Origin: CAZRQL01 sp964602415
GTDB lineage: Bacteria; Bacteroidota; Bacteroidia; Cytophagales; Flammeovirgaceae
NCBI GenBank assembly: GCA_964602415.1
Contig: CAZRQL010000002.1
Coordinates: forward strand, 62,001-126,000
Length of the DNA: 64,000 nucleotides
Reading direction: 5' to 3'
Shown: positions 36,753 through 46,478 of the stretch, in pieces
Position numbering within the stretch: the stretch's first letter is position 1
How the letters are laid out: each line of letters starts with the position of its first letter
Notes under the pieces: generated by a model
Told to the model about the DNA's origin: nothing
Database searches by the model: none
Seen by the model: the letters and a program-made list of their open reading frames with translations, nothing else
Made by a program: the position numbers and the translations under genes

Positions 36753-39269
36753 TCAAATGGCATCTACATCCATTTTGATAAAAATGTTTCCGTAATCCTT
36801 AATTTTTACAAAGTCATAGCACAAAAAATCTATCACTGCTTTGTGCTTAGGCAGATCTGGGGTTTTGGGAAGTTTGATAAATACAGTGCGGTGGTAAAGT
36901 TCGTTTATTTTTTCGACAATCGGTACAGAAACATCCATTATCCAGCTCTCTTGCAAGGCTTTACGCAACAAAGTGCAGAGATTTTCGGCGGCTTTTTGAC
37001 ACTGTTGCTGATGGTTGGATTTGATAGTAAGTACCACCAAACGAGAAAAAGGCGGATAATTGAACTTTTGCCGCTCGACAAGTTCGTGGTTGTAAAACCG
37101 CTCAAAGTTATTTTCGGCGACACACCGCAAAACAAAATGTTGGGGTTGGGTAGTTTGGATGATGACCCTGCCTCTCTGTGAGCGGCGGCCTGCCCTACCT
37201 GCCACTTGTAACAGAAGCTGAAAAGTTCGCTCATGGTTGCGAAAATCAGGAAAGTAAAGCAATCTGTCGGCATCCATCACCCCCACCAAGCCCACCCTAT
37301 CAAAGTCTAAACCCTTGGTAACCATTTGTGTACCGGTGAGAACATCTACTTTTCCGGCTGCAAAATCTTCTAAAATTCGCTCAAATGCTTTTTTGCTGCG
37401 GGTGGTATCAGAGTCCATCCTGACAACGCTCAAATCAGGAAGAAAAAGTTTAAGTTCATCTTCGACCTTTTCGGTTCCCATCCCGATGGTCTTGAGTTTA
37501 GACGACCCACAAGCCACACACGCCCTGCCCAAAGGCTGCTTCCAGCCGCAATAATGACAACGCAACTCATTGGATGACAAGTGATAAGTCAAACTCACTG
37601 AGCATCGAATGCACTGCGGAATATCTCCACAATCCAGACATTGAATTTGAGGTGAGTACCCTCTTTTATTTAGAAATAAAATGCTCTGCTTTCCTTGGGT
37701 CTTGTTCATTGCTATCTCATCCAAAAGCATCTGAGAAAACCCACCCCGCATGGATTTGGTTTTGTGATAAAACTTCAGGTCAGCAAACACAAACTCCGGC
37801 TGTACGCTATCACCGTGTCTATCAAGTATCTGCACAAATCCATACCGCCCTGTTTGTGCGTTGTGCCAACTTTCTAAGCTCGGTGTCGCGCTTCCCAAAA
37901 GAACTTTTGCTCCTTGTTGTTGCGCCAGCACGATGGCGGTGTCTCGGGCGTGGTAACGAGGAGCGGGGTCGGCTTGTTTGTAGCTTGGGTCATGTTCTTC
38001 ATCTACTATGACCAGCCCCAAATTTGAAAAAGGCAAAAAAACCGCCGAACGTACCCCCACCACCACTTGAAATTTTTGCTCATAGACCCCCTGCCAGATT
38101 TCTACCCGCTCTTTGTCCGAAAACTTCGAGTGGTATATGCCCAGTTTTGAGCCAAAAACCTGCCTGAATCGCTCGACAGTCTGAACCGTGAGGGCAATCT
38201 CCGGCACCAAAATCAGTACCTGTCCGCCTTGAAACAATACCCTGTCTGCCAGTTCAATATAAACTTCCGTCTTGCCGCTTCCCGTAACGCCATGGAGCAG
38301 TACAGTGGACTGTTTTTCAAAAAGTTGAACGATGCGAATAAAAGTTTCCCTTTGGATTGCGCTGAGTTGTATGCTTTTAGGTTCGCTTGTATCCAAGAGA
38401 GCAAAACGAGGCTTAATTGCTTCAAAAGGCTCAAATATGCCTTTCTTTACCAGTGTTTTGAGAGCTGTTTTGGTGTCTGCCTCGCCGAGCAGATGAACAT
38501 CCAATCCTTCTTGATTGGCATTGGGGTTGAGGTGGACTTTAGTCAGAGTGAGGTATTTGAGCAAAAGTTGTTCGCAAATCGGTTTTTTGGACAACAGCGA
38601 AAAAACTTCGTTGAGGGCTTCGGGCTGCAAATACTCTTGTTTGAGGCGGATTTTTGCAACTTTTTTAGGTTGGTATTTTTCAATTACCTTTTCGTAAGTA
38701 AGGAAGGCATTTTTTTCGAGTAGTGATTTTAAGATTTTGATGGCTTTTTGAAGGGACAGTTGTTTAAGTTCCTGTCCCCAGAGTGTATTTTCTATTTGCC
38801 CTAAAGTCTCTTGCATCAACTTAATTAGCTGCCCGTAAGTGATTTGTTTGCATGCGCTCATTTTTTCCCAGACCAAAAGCTCTTGCGCCTCCAACTCATC
38901 TGTTCGGCTGAAAACAGGGTTGGGTTGCAAAAAACTCTCGCTGCTGAGTTTTAGCCCCGAGGGAATGGCCGCCGCCATGACTTCCCCTTCGCTGCAAAGA
39001 TAATAGCCTGCCATCCAAGCCCATAGCTGTATTTGCTGAGCAAAAAGCACCGGAGCGTCTCCCAATACTTCAATGATAGACTTAGTGGCCTCTTTCTCGC
39101 CAATGTCCACCACCACTGCCGTAAGGATTTTTTGCTTGCCAAACTCAATAATGACCCTATTGCCGACCTCAACGCGCATACCCTCAGGTATGAAATAAGA
39201 AAAACGCCTGCGAATAGGACGTGGGACAATTACTTCGGCAGTAAGCAAGGCATTGGCTTTGACCCGCAA
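36753..39269 (-). CDS. priA: Primosomal protein N' (replication restart helicase)
   Basis: The 838-residue protein is PriA, which reloads the replisome at stalled forks. The N-terminal 3' DNA-binding domain (AEVIVPRPIRRRFSYFIPEG), helicase motifs (GVTGSGKTEVY, DEEHDPSYKQ, the LLGSATPSLES block), and the zinc-binding region (CLDCGDIPQCIRC..CHYCGW..CVACGSSKL) are in the normal order. The last part holds motifs V-VI (QVAGRAGRRSQRGRVIIQT). No ATG precedes the conserved N-terminus; I use TTG at 39269, and the true start may be a few codons different. It is monocistronic and convergent with the anti-sigma gene. Confidence 0.95.
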   Translation of the reverse strand: MRVKANALLTAEVIVPRPIRRRFSYFIPEGMRVEVGNRVIIEFGKQKILTAVVVDIGEKEATKSIIEVLGDAPVLFAQQIQLWAWMAGYYLCSEGEVMAAAIPSGLKLSSESFLQPNPVFSRTDELEAQELLVWEKMSACKQITYGQLIKLMQETLGQIENTLWGQELKQLSLQKAIKILKSLLEKNAFLTYEKVIEKYQPKKVAKIRLKQEYLQPEALNEVFSLLSKKPICEQLLLKYLTLTKVHLNPNANQEGLDVHLLGEADTKTALKTLVKKGIFEPFEAIKPRFALLDTSEPKSIQLSAIQRETFIRIVQLFEKQSTVLLHGVTGSGKTEVYIELADRVLFQGGQVLILVPEIALTVQTVERFRQVFGSKLGIYHSKFSDKERVEIWQGVYEQKFQVVVGVRSAVFLPFSNLGLVIVDEEHDPSYKQADPAPRYHARDTAIVLAQQQGAKVLLGSATPSLESWHNAQTGRYGFVQILDRHGDSVQPEFVFADLKFYHKTKSMRGGFSQMLLDEIAMNKTQGKQSILFLNKRGYSPQIQCLDCGDIPQCIRCSVSLTYHLSSNELRCHYCGWKQPLGRACVACGSSKLKTIGMGTEKVEDELKLFLPDLSVVRMDSDTTRSKKAFERILEDFAAGKVDVLTGTQMVTKGLDFDRVGLVGVMDADRLLYFPDFRNHERTFQLLLQVAGRAGRRSQRGRVIIQTTQPQHFVLRCVAENNFERFYNHELVERQKFNYPPFSRLVVLTIKSNHQQQCQKAAENLCTLLRKALQESWIMDVSVPIVEKINELYHRTVFIKLPKTPDLPKHKAVIDFLCYDFVKIKDYGNIFIKMDVDAI

Positions 39270-39464
39270 AGTTAGGAATCGTTGGCTGCAAAGGCCAACA
39301 GAGTCAAATAAAAAAACTTACCCTTAAGTATAAAAGAGTCAGCGCACTACTCCTTGTTTTGACATCTTATTTGATTGTGTCAGTTAAAATCAACGTCCGT
39401 AGGCAAATCAAAAATCATCATTGGAAAAGTAAAAAAGCTCTTTCTCATTCTTATTTAATTGGTT

Positions 39465-39472
39465 AGTTTTGT
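39465..39472 (+). promoter_or_regulatory. Bacteroidota -7 box (TAGTTTTG)
   Basis: This TAnnTTTG octamer ends 21 nt before the start of the second PorE-like gene and lies in the spacer diverging from priA. Confidence 0.55.
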
Positions 39473-39493
39473 ATCAAAATAAAATGCAATTGC

Positions 39494-41464
39494 ATGAAAA
39501 ATGTACGGATTCTTTTGGTGTTCATGGTTTTGGGCACGTTGGGTTGTTCGGACAGTTACAAGTCCCTGACCAAAGAAAAAGATAAATACGCCGAATACGA
39601 AGAACTCATCCCCCGCTACCAAAAACTTCTGACCAAAACCCAAAATCCCGAACTTAAAGCAGACATCAACTACCAAATAGCTGAGTGCTATCGCCTATCC
39701 AACAGAATGGCCCAATCGCTTCCTTATTACGAAGCAGCCGTTCAAGGTGGAAAAAGCACCGATAAACTGCTGGTTGCTTACGGTTTGGCCTTGAAGGCCA
39801 ACGGCAAGTACAAAGAAGCCGGAGACGTATTTGCTAAGGCCTCCAAAAACAGAAATGAGGCATCGCGCCGCGCCAAACAAGAACTGGAAAGCCTTGCTTT
39901 GGTAGAAAATTTGTCAAAACCACATAAAAATATCGAAATAATTGCCTGTGAAGGTATCAACACCCCCGAATCCGAATATTCGCCCGCTATCTGGAGAGGA
40001 AAAGTGCTCTTTTCGAGCAACCGCCGCCGCGAAGCCATATACGCGGCCAATGGCAAGGGATTCGATGATATATACATGTACGAAACCAATAACAACCAAG
40101 CCTGTGCCGGTTCGGTAAGCATGCTCAATTCTATCATAAACGTTGACAATATTCACGACGCTTCCCCCACTTTCAGTGCAAATGGTAAAAACATGATTTT
40201 TGCCCGCTCGTCGCGCAGCAAAGAAAAAGAACCTTTTGAAATCAAACTGTATGAGTCTGTTTATCAAGATACAGGTTGGACAAAGCCCCGTGAGTTGAGC
40301 GAAATCAACAGCGGCTACTGGGATGCTTGTCCTTCGCTGTCTCCCGATGGCAATACCTTAGTTTTTGCCTCAAACCGTCCGGGTAAAAATGAGAACGGAG
40401 GCTCTTATGGTGGTTTGGATTTGTACCGCTCCACCAAAACCCGCGAAGGAACATGGAGTGAACCAATGAATTTGGGAAGGAGCATCAATACCTCTGGAAA
40501 TGAAATGTTTCCCTTTCTGGTGTCAAAAGATATATTCTACTTTGCTTCTGACGGGCACGTAGGACTGGGCGGGCTTGACATACACCGCGCCACAAAAAAC
40601 GGAGCGGTGTATAAAGTGAGCAACATCGGTGCGCCAATCAATAGTTCTTATGATGACTTTGCGATTTGTTTCAAAGATACGGCCAGTGGATTTTTTACTT
40701 CCAATCGCCCGGGAGGAGCGGGAGACGATGACATTTATGCCTTCAAAATCAACAGTAAAAAAGACCGTGTTATCTTGTATTACCTTGCCGGCACAGTTAC
40801 TGAAAAAAACAGTCAAAAGCCTATTTCAAACGCAGTCGTTAAGTTGTTTGACTCATCAGAGACGCTTTTGGATAGCAGCAAAACAGACAAAGAGGGCGGC
40901 TATCGCTTCAAGATACAAATCCCATTGGACACAGACTTTAAAATTGGGGCAGACAAAAGTCCTGATTATTTTCCTTACAGTGGAGAATTTTCATCTAAAA
41001 ATCAAACCATTACCCCTGATGAGTTTGCCGATGACACCATAGAAGTCGTATTTGATAAAGATTTTGAAATGGGGGCTGATAAGTTTGTCAAACTGTTGGA
41101 AAAGCCCAACGACTCAAAGTTTGAAATTGAGATGGAAATACTCTACGACTTAGACCAAGACAGCATACGCCAAAGCGAGATGCCTAAATTGGATGAGTTG
41201 GCAGAGTTTCTGTTGCGCAATCCCAACGTAAAAATTGAACTGGGCAGCCATACCGATGCCCGCGCCAGTTTTGCTTACAACATGGACTTGTCAGAAAGAC
41301 GCGCCCGAAGTGCAGTACAATACTTGGTTTCCAAAGGTGTAGATCCCCAGCGCATTATAGCCAAAGGCTACGGCAAAACCCAACTCAAGATCAACAAAGC
41401 TGTAATGACCGAAGAAGACCACCAAAAAAACCGCCGCACCACCCTTCGCCGCATTGCGGACTGA
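39494..41464 (+). CDS. PorE-like lipoprotein with TPR, PD40, regulatory-like and OmpA domains (copy 2)
   Basis: The 656-residue protein has a signal with lipobox VLGTLGC (Cys18), so it is lipid-anchored. TPR-like repeats run from about 40 to 130 (INYQIAECYRLSNRMAQSLPYY). PD40 blades follow (EYSPAIWRGKVLFSSNRR, DACPSLSPDGNTLVFASNRPG, GGAGDDDIYAF). A regulatory-like domain lies at about 425-500 (LAGTVTEKNSQKPISNAVV). The OmpA domain ends the protein (ELGSHTDARASFAYN, KNRRTTLRRI). This reproduces PorE of the T9SS more closely than copy 1 does, because PorE is a lipoprotein. It is followed after 9 nt by coaBC, which is unrelated. Confidence 0.85.
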   Translation: MKNVRILLVFMVLGTLGCSDSYKSLTKEKDKYAEYEELIPRYQKLLTKTQNPELKADINYQIAECYRLSNRMAQSLPYYEAAVQGGKSTDKLLVAYGLALKANGKYKEAGDVFAKASKNRNEASRRAKQELESLALVENLSKPHKNIEIIACEGINTPESEYSPAIWRGKVLFSSNRRREAIYAANGKGFDDIYMYETNNNQACAGSVSMLNSIINVDNIHDASPTFSANGKNMIFARSSRSKEKEPFEIKLYESVYQDTGWTKPRELSEINSGYWDACPSLSPDGNTLVFASNRPGKNENGGSYGGLDLYRSTKTREGTWSEPMNLGRSINTSGNEMFPFLVSKDIFYFASDGHVGLGGLDIHRATKNGAVYKVSNIGAPINSSYDDFAICFKDTASGFFTSNRPGGAGDDDIYAFKINSKKDRVILYYLAGTVTEKNSQKPISNAVVKLFDSSETLLDSSKTDKEGGYRFKIQIPLDTDFKIGADKSPDYFPYSGEFSSKNQTITPDEFADDTIEVVFDKDFEMGADKFVKLLEKPNDSKFEIEMEILYDLDQDSIRQSEMPKLDELAEFLLRNPNVKIELGSHTDARASFAYNMDLSERRARSAVQYLVSKGVDPQRIIAKGYGKTQLKINKAVMTEEDHQKNRRTTLRRIAD

Positions 41465-41473
41465 TAGCCAAAT

Positions 41474-42652
41474 ATGAAAATTCTTTTAGGCGTTACAGGT
41501 AGTATTGCCGCCTACAAAGCCGCCGTACTCACCAGGCTGCTGGTCAAAGCAGGCCATGAAGTCAAAGTCGTCATGACCCCTGCTGCCCAGAGGTTTATTA
41601 CGCCTTTAACTTTGGCTACCCTGAGCCAACACCCTGTACTCACCGAATTTGAAAAAGACCCAACCGGCGTTTGGAACAACCACGTTGAGTTGGGGATATG
41701 GGCTGATGTGATGCTTATAGCCCCTTGCAGTGCGCATACGCTCTCTAAAATGGCCTGCGGAAACTGTGACAATTTATTGATTGCCTGCTACTTGTCTGCT
41801 CGCTGTCCCGTAGTTGTGGCCCCGGCTATGGATTTGGATATGTGGAATCACCCCTCTACCACCCACAACATACAAACCCTGCAAAAATGGAATGTGATAT
41901 TGATAGAACCCCGTGTCGGTGAGTTGGCCAGCGGCCTAAGCGGCAAAGGCAGAATGGCAGAGCCGGAAGAGATAGCCGCATTGGTTGAGGAGTTTGGCTC
42001 AAAACCACTAAAAGGCAAAAAAGCCCTCTTGACAGTAGGTTCTACCCGTGAACACCTTGATCCTGTGCGTTTTATATCCAATGCCTCTACCGGAAAAATG
42101 GGAATCGCCATAGCCGATGAGTTGCATCGAAGGGGTGCGGAGGTTACGCTTATTCATGGGCCTATTGAAATATTTGAAAAACCATACCGAACTATTGGAG
42201 TCATCACAGCTCAACAAATGGCCGAAAAATCCTTAGAAATCTATCCGCAGGCCGACATTGCGGTTTTTGCGGCAGCGGTGGCAGACTACACACCCGAACA
42301 AGTCCATGAGCAAAAAATAAAAAAACAGGAAAACGAATATTGGCTTAAATTGGTTAAAACCAAGGACATAGCCTATGAAGCCGGGCAAATGAAGCGAGAG
42401 GGGCAAATCAACGTTGGTTTTGCATTGGAAACAGAAAACGAACACCAAAACGCATTAATTAAGCTCAAAAAGAAAAACTTTGACTTACTGATTCTCAACT
42501 CACTCAATGATCAGGGGGCAGGATTTGGGTACGATACCAACAAAGTTACTTTTTTTACAAGCAGTCAAAAACATGAGTTTCAACTCAAATCAAAAACAGA
42601 AGTAGCCAAAGATATTGTCTTGGCCATTATTGATTTACTGGCTATTGGGTAA
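41474..42652 (+). CDS. coaBC: Bifunctional phosphopantothenoylcysteine decarboxylase / phosphopantothenate--cysteine ligase
   Basis: The 392-residue protein makes 4'-phosphopantetheine in coenzyme A synthesis. CoaC part (1-175): the flavin fold GVTGSIAAYKA, catalytic His in WNNHVELGIWADV, APAMDLDMW and the substrate-clamp region LASGLSGKGRM. CoaB part (180-392): RFISNASTGKMGIAIADELHR, AAAVADYTP and the lysine-rich KTKDI loop. APAMD replaces the usual APAMN, a change I recall in other Bacteroidota. Its 3' end overlaps the convergent CsgG-like gene by 11 nt. Confidence 0.95.
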   Translation: MKILLGVTGSIAAYKAAVLTRLLVKAGHEVKVVMTPAAQRFITPLTLATLSQHPVLTEFEKDPTGVWNNHVELGIWADVMLIAPCSAHTLSKMACGNCDNLLIACYLSARCPVVVAPAMDLDMWNHPSTTHNIQTLQKWNVILIEPRVGELASGLSGKGRMAEPEEIAALVEEFGSKPLKGKKALLTVGSTREHLDPVRFISNASTGKMGIAIADELHRRGAEVTLIHGPIEIFEKPYRTIGVITAQQMAEKSLEIYPQADIAVFAAAVADYTPEQVHEQKIKKQENEYWLKLVKTKDIAYEAGQMKREGQINVGFALETENEHQNALIKLKKKNFDLLILNSLNDQGAGFGYDTNKVTFFTSSQKHEFQLKSKTEVAKDIVLAIIDLLAIG

Positions 42653-43955
42653 GGTTTTCGCGGTGTATGTAACCCTCTTTGCCGCCTAACAATTTGATTT
42701 TAACCCACTCGCCCCCATTTTCTATTACCTCAAACTCAGAGCCTCCGGGCACTTTTATGACTACTTGCGAAGAGCGCGACTTATCTGCAAAAACATCCCA
42801 GCGGTCACTGCGGCTGCCTCGGGTTTTGACGGTAGAGCCACTGCTCACAGCCACGCGGCTTTCCCCAATCTCCAACAGCATGGGTTTAATTTCTACCCCC
42901 AAAGATTTAAGTTTTTCTACCATATCGGCAGCCTGTTGGCAACGCGACTTGGCTTTGGCAAAAGTTCTGTCAGTGGGGATTACTTGGCTGGCTTGGGAAT
43001 ACATCTCAAGGGCTTTGGCGTAATCGCCGGCGGCTTCATAAAGAATCCCTACATTGTAAGCGGCATCGGCATTGTAAGGGTCTTGGTCAACAATAGAGCG
43101 GTAAATGGGGTAGGCTTTGTCTATCTGGCCGATATTGGCCAAATCTCTTGCCGTTTTGGCTTTGTCTCTAAATTCTTTTTCTTTGATTTTAAGGATTTCA
43201 AAGCGGTCAAACTCATAATAAGGCGCAATATGATTGGCAAAGCCGTAGGCCATCACATCCAAAAGATTTTGAGCCAGAGCGAAAGGCTCAGGCAAACTCG
43301 GGTAGTTGTTGGCCCCCACAAGGCTTTCCGTGCGGCTTTGTCTATCGGAAGAAGTGGCCAAAATTTTTCCGCTTTCGGTCGAAACCACCCGCATACTTGC
43401 CTCCACAGTAACGACTCTTTCGCTGCGGTACATTTTAGTGATATTGCCTTTGCTGTCTTTTGAGTCGTAGGTGGTTTGTTTGTCTTGACTCGTAAGGCTC
43501 ACTTGACCAAATATCATGGCTTGCACACCCAGCACTTTACCCAATTGAACCGCTTGGTTGTCGTCAATGACTCCCGAGGCCACCAATTTTTGTTCTTCCA
43601 TGATTTTGTCCATGCGGTTGCGCTCAAGGATGTCATAGATATTGGTTTTGGCACCTGTAAAAAAAGGCTTGAGGCGTTGAGGGGAACCCATAAATGTTGT
43701 GCTGACCACTGTCAGCCCCCTGTCTTCTTGCATCAAGGCAGCCACCAGTTTGTCTGCCATGCTTGCCCCAAGCCTACTGTCAAAAAAACCGGTTCGGGAA
43801 TCAAAGTTGAAAACGGCAATTCGTTTGACATCGGTGAGCAATACTTCAGGGGCATGCAGCGTAAAACACTCCAGACGAGGCCCAAACTGAGCAAAGCCTT
43901 CCAAATTCAAAAACTGGAATAGCAGACAAAAGATATAAGCACGAAAGTAATTCAT
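42642..43955 (-). CDS. CsgG-like envelope protein with TPR and bacterial SH3 domains
   Basis: The 437-residue protein has a signal peptide (about 1-22). The N-terminal half resembles CsgG/HfaB-type proteins (RIAVFNFDSRTGFFDSRLG, EQKLVASGVIDDNQAVQLGKVLGVQAMIFGQ split over residues 100-150, then VTVEASMRVVSTESGKIL). Two TPR-like repeats follow (DAAYNVGILYEAAGDYAKALEMY). The C-terminus (about 375-437) is a bacterial SH3 domain (VFADKSRSSQVVIKVPGGSEF..GYIHRENL). There is no lipobox Cys near the start, unlike true CsgG, so it may not form a curli-type pore. It may be a peptidoglycan-linked periplasmic protein. Function unknown. Confidence 0.72.
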   Translation of the reverse strand: MNYFRAYIFCLLFQFLNLEGFAQFGPRLECFTLHAPEVLLTDVKRIAVFNFDSRTGFFDSRLGASMADKLVAALMQEDRGLTVVSTTFMGSPQRLKPFFTGAKTNIYDILERNRMDKIMEEQKLVASGVIDDNQAVQLGKVLGVQAMIFGQVSLTSQDKQTTYDSKDSKGNITKMYRSERVVTVEASMRVVSTESGKILATSSDRQSRTESLVGANNYPSLPEPFALAQNLLDVMAYGFANHIAPYYEFDRFEILKIKEKEFRDKAKTARDLANIGQIDKAYPIYRSIVDQDPYNADAAYNVGILYEAAGDYAKALEMYSQASQVIPTDRTFAKAKSRCQQAADMVEKLKSLGVEIKPMLLEIGESRVAVSSGSTVKTRGSRSDRWDVFADKSRSSQVVIKVPGGSEFEVIENGGEWVKIKLLGGKEGYIHRENLTQ

Positions 43956-44094
43956 TGGAAAAGGGTTTAAAAGTATATGTATCTATTGAAATGGGTTTAC
44001 ACTAATAAAATATTGTCTGCACAAAAATAAATTAGACAAATGCAAATGCGGCTTTTTTGAAAGACCAATTTGCTGTGATATATGACAAAAAACG

Positions 44095-44119
44095 ATTAAA
44101 ATATTGCAATTTAAAATTG
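44095..44119 (-). terminator. Weak terminator after the OmpA lipoprotein gene
   Basis: On the minus strand GCAATTT/AAATTGC form a short stem directly after the stop, followed by AATATTTT. Confidence 0.35.
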
Positions 44120-44120
44120 C

Positions 44121-45020
44121 TTAGGGTTTGCCCGTTTCTAAAATTTTAAAAAGTTCATCTAATTTGGGGGCTAAGGCTATTTCAATGCGACGGTTTTTGG
44201 CCCTGCCTGCCGGATCGGTATTGGGGGCTACGGGGGTGGTTTGTCCGCGACCGGCGGGGGTGAGCCTTAGTTCATCCACACCGTACTCTTGCGAGAGTAT
44301 CCGAACAATAGAAGTAGCCCTGATGACGCTCAAATCCCAGTTGTCTTTGAATTGGACGGTTTTAATCGGCACGTCGTCGGTGTGTCCTTCGATTTGGATT
44401 TCTATTTCGGGGTTTTTGTTGAGCACGTCGGCCAGTTTGGCAAGTGCCTCTTTGCCTTTTTTATCTACGTCAGCCCTACCCGACTGAAAAAGTAATTTCT
44501 CGGCAAGCGAGACGTACACCTTGCCGTTGCGCATCTCAACCGATAGCTCGTCGGCAGCAAAGCCCGACAGTGCCGTTTTGACTTTGTCGAGAAGCGATTT
44601 GACGGCGGCATCTTTGCGGGCGATGGCATCTTGAAGCTCTTTGACCATTCGCTCTCTTTCGGCCAAGAGTCTTTCTTTTTCGGCAAGGGCGGCTTGTTTA
44701 TCTTGGAGTGACTTTTTGAGTTGGTCGTTGGTTTGTCGGCTCTGGTCTATAAACTGGGCATGCTGTGTATCCAGCGTTTTGTACTGCGCCAGCAGCGTAC
44801 GGTACTGTTGTCCCAAAGCAGTGGTGTCAGCCCTCAGACGGGCAATCTGGTCTTGGAGTTCGGCGCGGGTTTTTAGCAAATCGGCTTTTTCTTTCTCAAG
44901 TTTGCGCTTTTCTTCGGCCAGTTTTTCTTTGGCAGCCACTTCGGCCAAAAATTTTTTCTTAGAAACAACGCAAGAAGAACAAACAAATAATAGCAGCGTA
45001 GAAATAAATAAAAGTCTCAT
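44121..45020 (-). CDS. OmpA-family lipoprotein with long coiled coil
   Basis: The 299-residue protein has a lipobox LFVCSSC (Cys17), a highly charged coiled coil (about 25-145) and an OmpA-like peptidoglycan-binding domain (about 165-285: LLFQSGRADVDKKGKEALAK, IEGHTDDVPIK, NRRIEIALAP). It should tether the outer membrane to the cell wall. It lies 21 nt after the DUF4286 gene and may be cotranscribed with pheS and DUF4286. Confidence 0.9.
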   Translation of the reverse strand: MRLLFISTLLLFVCSSCVVSKKKFLAEVAAKEKLAEEKRKLEKEKADLLKTRAELQDQIARLRADTTALGQQYRTLLAQYKTLDTQHAQFIDQSRQTNDQLKKSLQDKQAALAEKERLLAERERMVKELQDAIARKDAAVKSLLDKVKTALSGFAADELSVEMRNGKVYVSLAEKLLFQSGRADVDKKGKEALAKLADVLNKNPEIEIQIEGHTDDVPIKTVQFKDNWDLSVIRATSIVRILSQEYGVDELRLTPAGRGQTTPVAPNTDPAGRAKNRRIEIALAPKLDELFKILETGKP

Positions 45021-45041
45021 AAGTATAGGCTTAAAGTAAAA

Positions 45042-45371
45042 CTATCCGCAGTCCACCTCTTCGAGAATGGTTCTAAAAGCAACAAAACTACCCGAATAAC
45101 GCTGCGCATGAGCACTTTGTAGTCTTGGTGCATGCTTTTCGAGGTAGGCGTTGAGGTCTTCCATAGATTCGCAGTAGTACTGAATGGAATAAGTCGTCCC
45201 CGTGGCATCGGGTTGCTCGGTAAGCAATTTGAGCAGTCTAAAACTCAAAAAATGGCCTGTCCGCATCACATCGGGTATGTGTTGGGTGGTCATCCACTGA
45301 AGCCAGTCATCCTCAGAGTGATCTTCAATGTTGATGGTAACACTGTACACTACTTTGGCTACTAAACTCAT
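45042..45371 (-). CDS. DUF4286 family protein
   Basis: The 109-residue protein matches the DUF4286 family (VVYSVTINIEDHSEDDWLQWM, HIPDVMRTGHFLSFRLLKLL), a ferredoxin-like fold often next to unrelated housekeeping genes in Bacteroidota. It has no known function. Its start overlaps the pheS stop by 4 nt (ATGA type), so it is translated from the pheS transcript. Confidence 0.85.
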   Translation of the reverse strand: MSLVAKVVYSVTINIEDHSEDDWLQWMTTQHIPDVMRTGHFLSFRLLKLLTEQPDATGTTYSIQYYCESMEDLNAYLEKHAPRLQSAHAQRYSGSFVAFRTILEEVDCG

Positions 45372-46396
45372 ATCGAACGGAATTGGGACAAAAACCTGAC
45401 ATCGTTTTCACTCAGTAGCCTCAAATCGTTGATTTTGTAGCGCAACAGGGTGATTCTTTCGATTCCAAACCCAAAGGCATAGCCCGTGTACTTATCGCTG
45501 TCAATCCCGCAAGCCTGCAAGACCGCCGGGTCAACCATTCCGCAGCCGCCTATCTCTACCCAACCGCTGTGTTTGCAAATGGGGCATCCCGCCCCTTCGC
45601 ATACAAAACAAGAAATATCTAACTCGGCACTGGGCTCGGTAAAAGGAAAGAAAGAAGGCCGCAAGCGAATTTGGGTTTTTTCGCCAAACATCTCTTTGGC
45701 AAAGTACAAAAGTGTCTGTTTAAGGTCGGCAAAACTGACATTCTCGTCCACATAAAGCCCCTCCACTTGATGAAAAAAACAGTGTGCCCTTGCCGAAACA
45801 GTCTCATTGCGGTACACCCTGCCCGGCATAATCGAGCGAATGGGCGGCTTTTGGCTTTCCATCAGGCGCACCTGCACGGTAGAGGTGTGGGTGCGAAGCA
45901 AAACGTCGTTTTCGCCTTTTTCTATAAAAAAAGTATCCTGCATAAGCCGCGCGGGGTGGTCAGCCGGAAAATTGAGAGCCGTAAAATTGTGGTGATCGTC
46001 CTCTATTTCAGACCCCTGCGCAACGTTAAAACCTATATGGGCAAAAATTTCGACTATTCTATCATGTACCCTCTGCAATGGGTGAATGTTGCCCGACAAA
46101 TCCGAGCGTGTAGGAAGTGTCAGGTCATCAGGCCGCAACCCTTCCCCTTCGCTTTGGCTTTCAATTCTTTCTTTGGCAAGAGAAAATTTGTCCTCTGCCA
46201 ATACTTTAAGGGAATTTACCATAGCTCCAAAGGCTTTCCTATCTTCAGGGGCTATGTCGCGCATTTGGGAAAAAAAGGACTGTAACACTCCGTTTTTTCC
46301 GGTATATTTTGATTTGAAAGTTTCTAAATCTTGCTTGTTGGCTATCTCAAAAGATTCTATTTCAGCCTGTAAAGCCGCTATATTTTCATGTTGCAT
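45368..46396 (-). CDS. pheS: Phenylalanyl-tRNA synthetase alpha subunit
   Basis: I start at ATG 46396 (MQHENIAALQAEIE), giving 342 residues; the longer frame to 46525 would run into the preceding gene. The N-terminal coiled coil is followed by the class II core: motif 1 region GSEIEDDHHNFTALN, THTSTVQVRLM, motif 2 FFPFTEPSAELDI, and motif 3 GFGIERITLLRY. A CxxC..CxxC insertion (CEGAGCPICKHSG) is visible, as in other bacterial PheS. It charges tRNA-Phe with the PheT subunit, whose gene is not in this window. Confidence 0.97.
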   Translation of the reverse strand: MQHENIAALQAEIESFEIANKQDLETFKSKYTGKNGVLQSFFSQMRDIAPEDRKAFGAMVNSLKVLAEDKFSLAKERIESQSEGEGLRPDDLTLPTRSDLSGNIHPLQRVHDRIVEIFAHIGFNVAQGSEIEDDHHNFTALNFPADHPARLMQDTFFIEKGENDVLLRTHTSTVQVRLMESQKPPIRSIMPGRVYRNETVSARAHCFFHQVEGLYVDENVSFADLKQTLLYFAKEMFGEKTQIRLRPSFFPFTEPSAELDISCFVCEGAGCPICKHSGWVEIGGCGMVDPAVLQACGIDSDKYTGYAFGFGIERITLLRYKINDLRLLSENDVRFLSQFRSI

Positions 46397-46478
46397 GAGC
46401 AAATCGGAATTTGTTTTGCAAAGATAGATACAAACAGCGTAACAATTGCTACAATTACAGCTACCAAATAATATGGAT

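Noticed and set aside
36717..37181. A plus-strand frame opposite the end of priA
   Set aside because: It overlaps priA on the other strand and shows no family motif.
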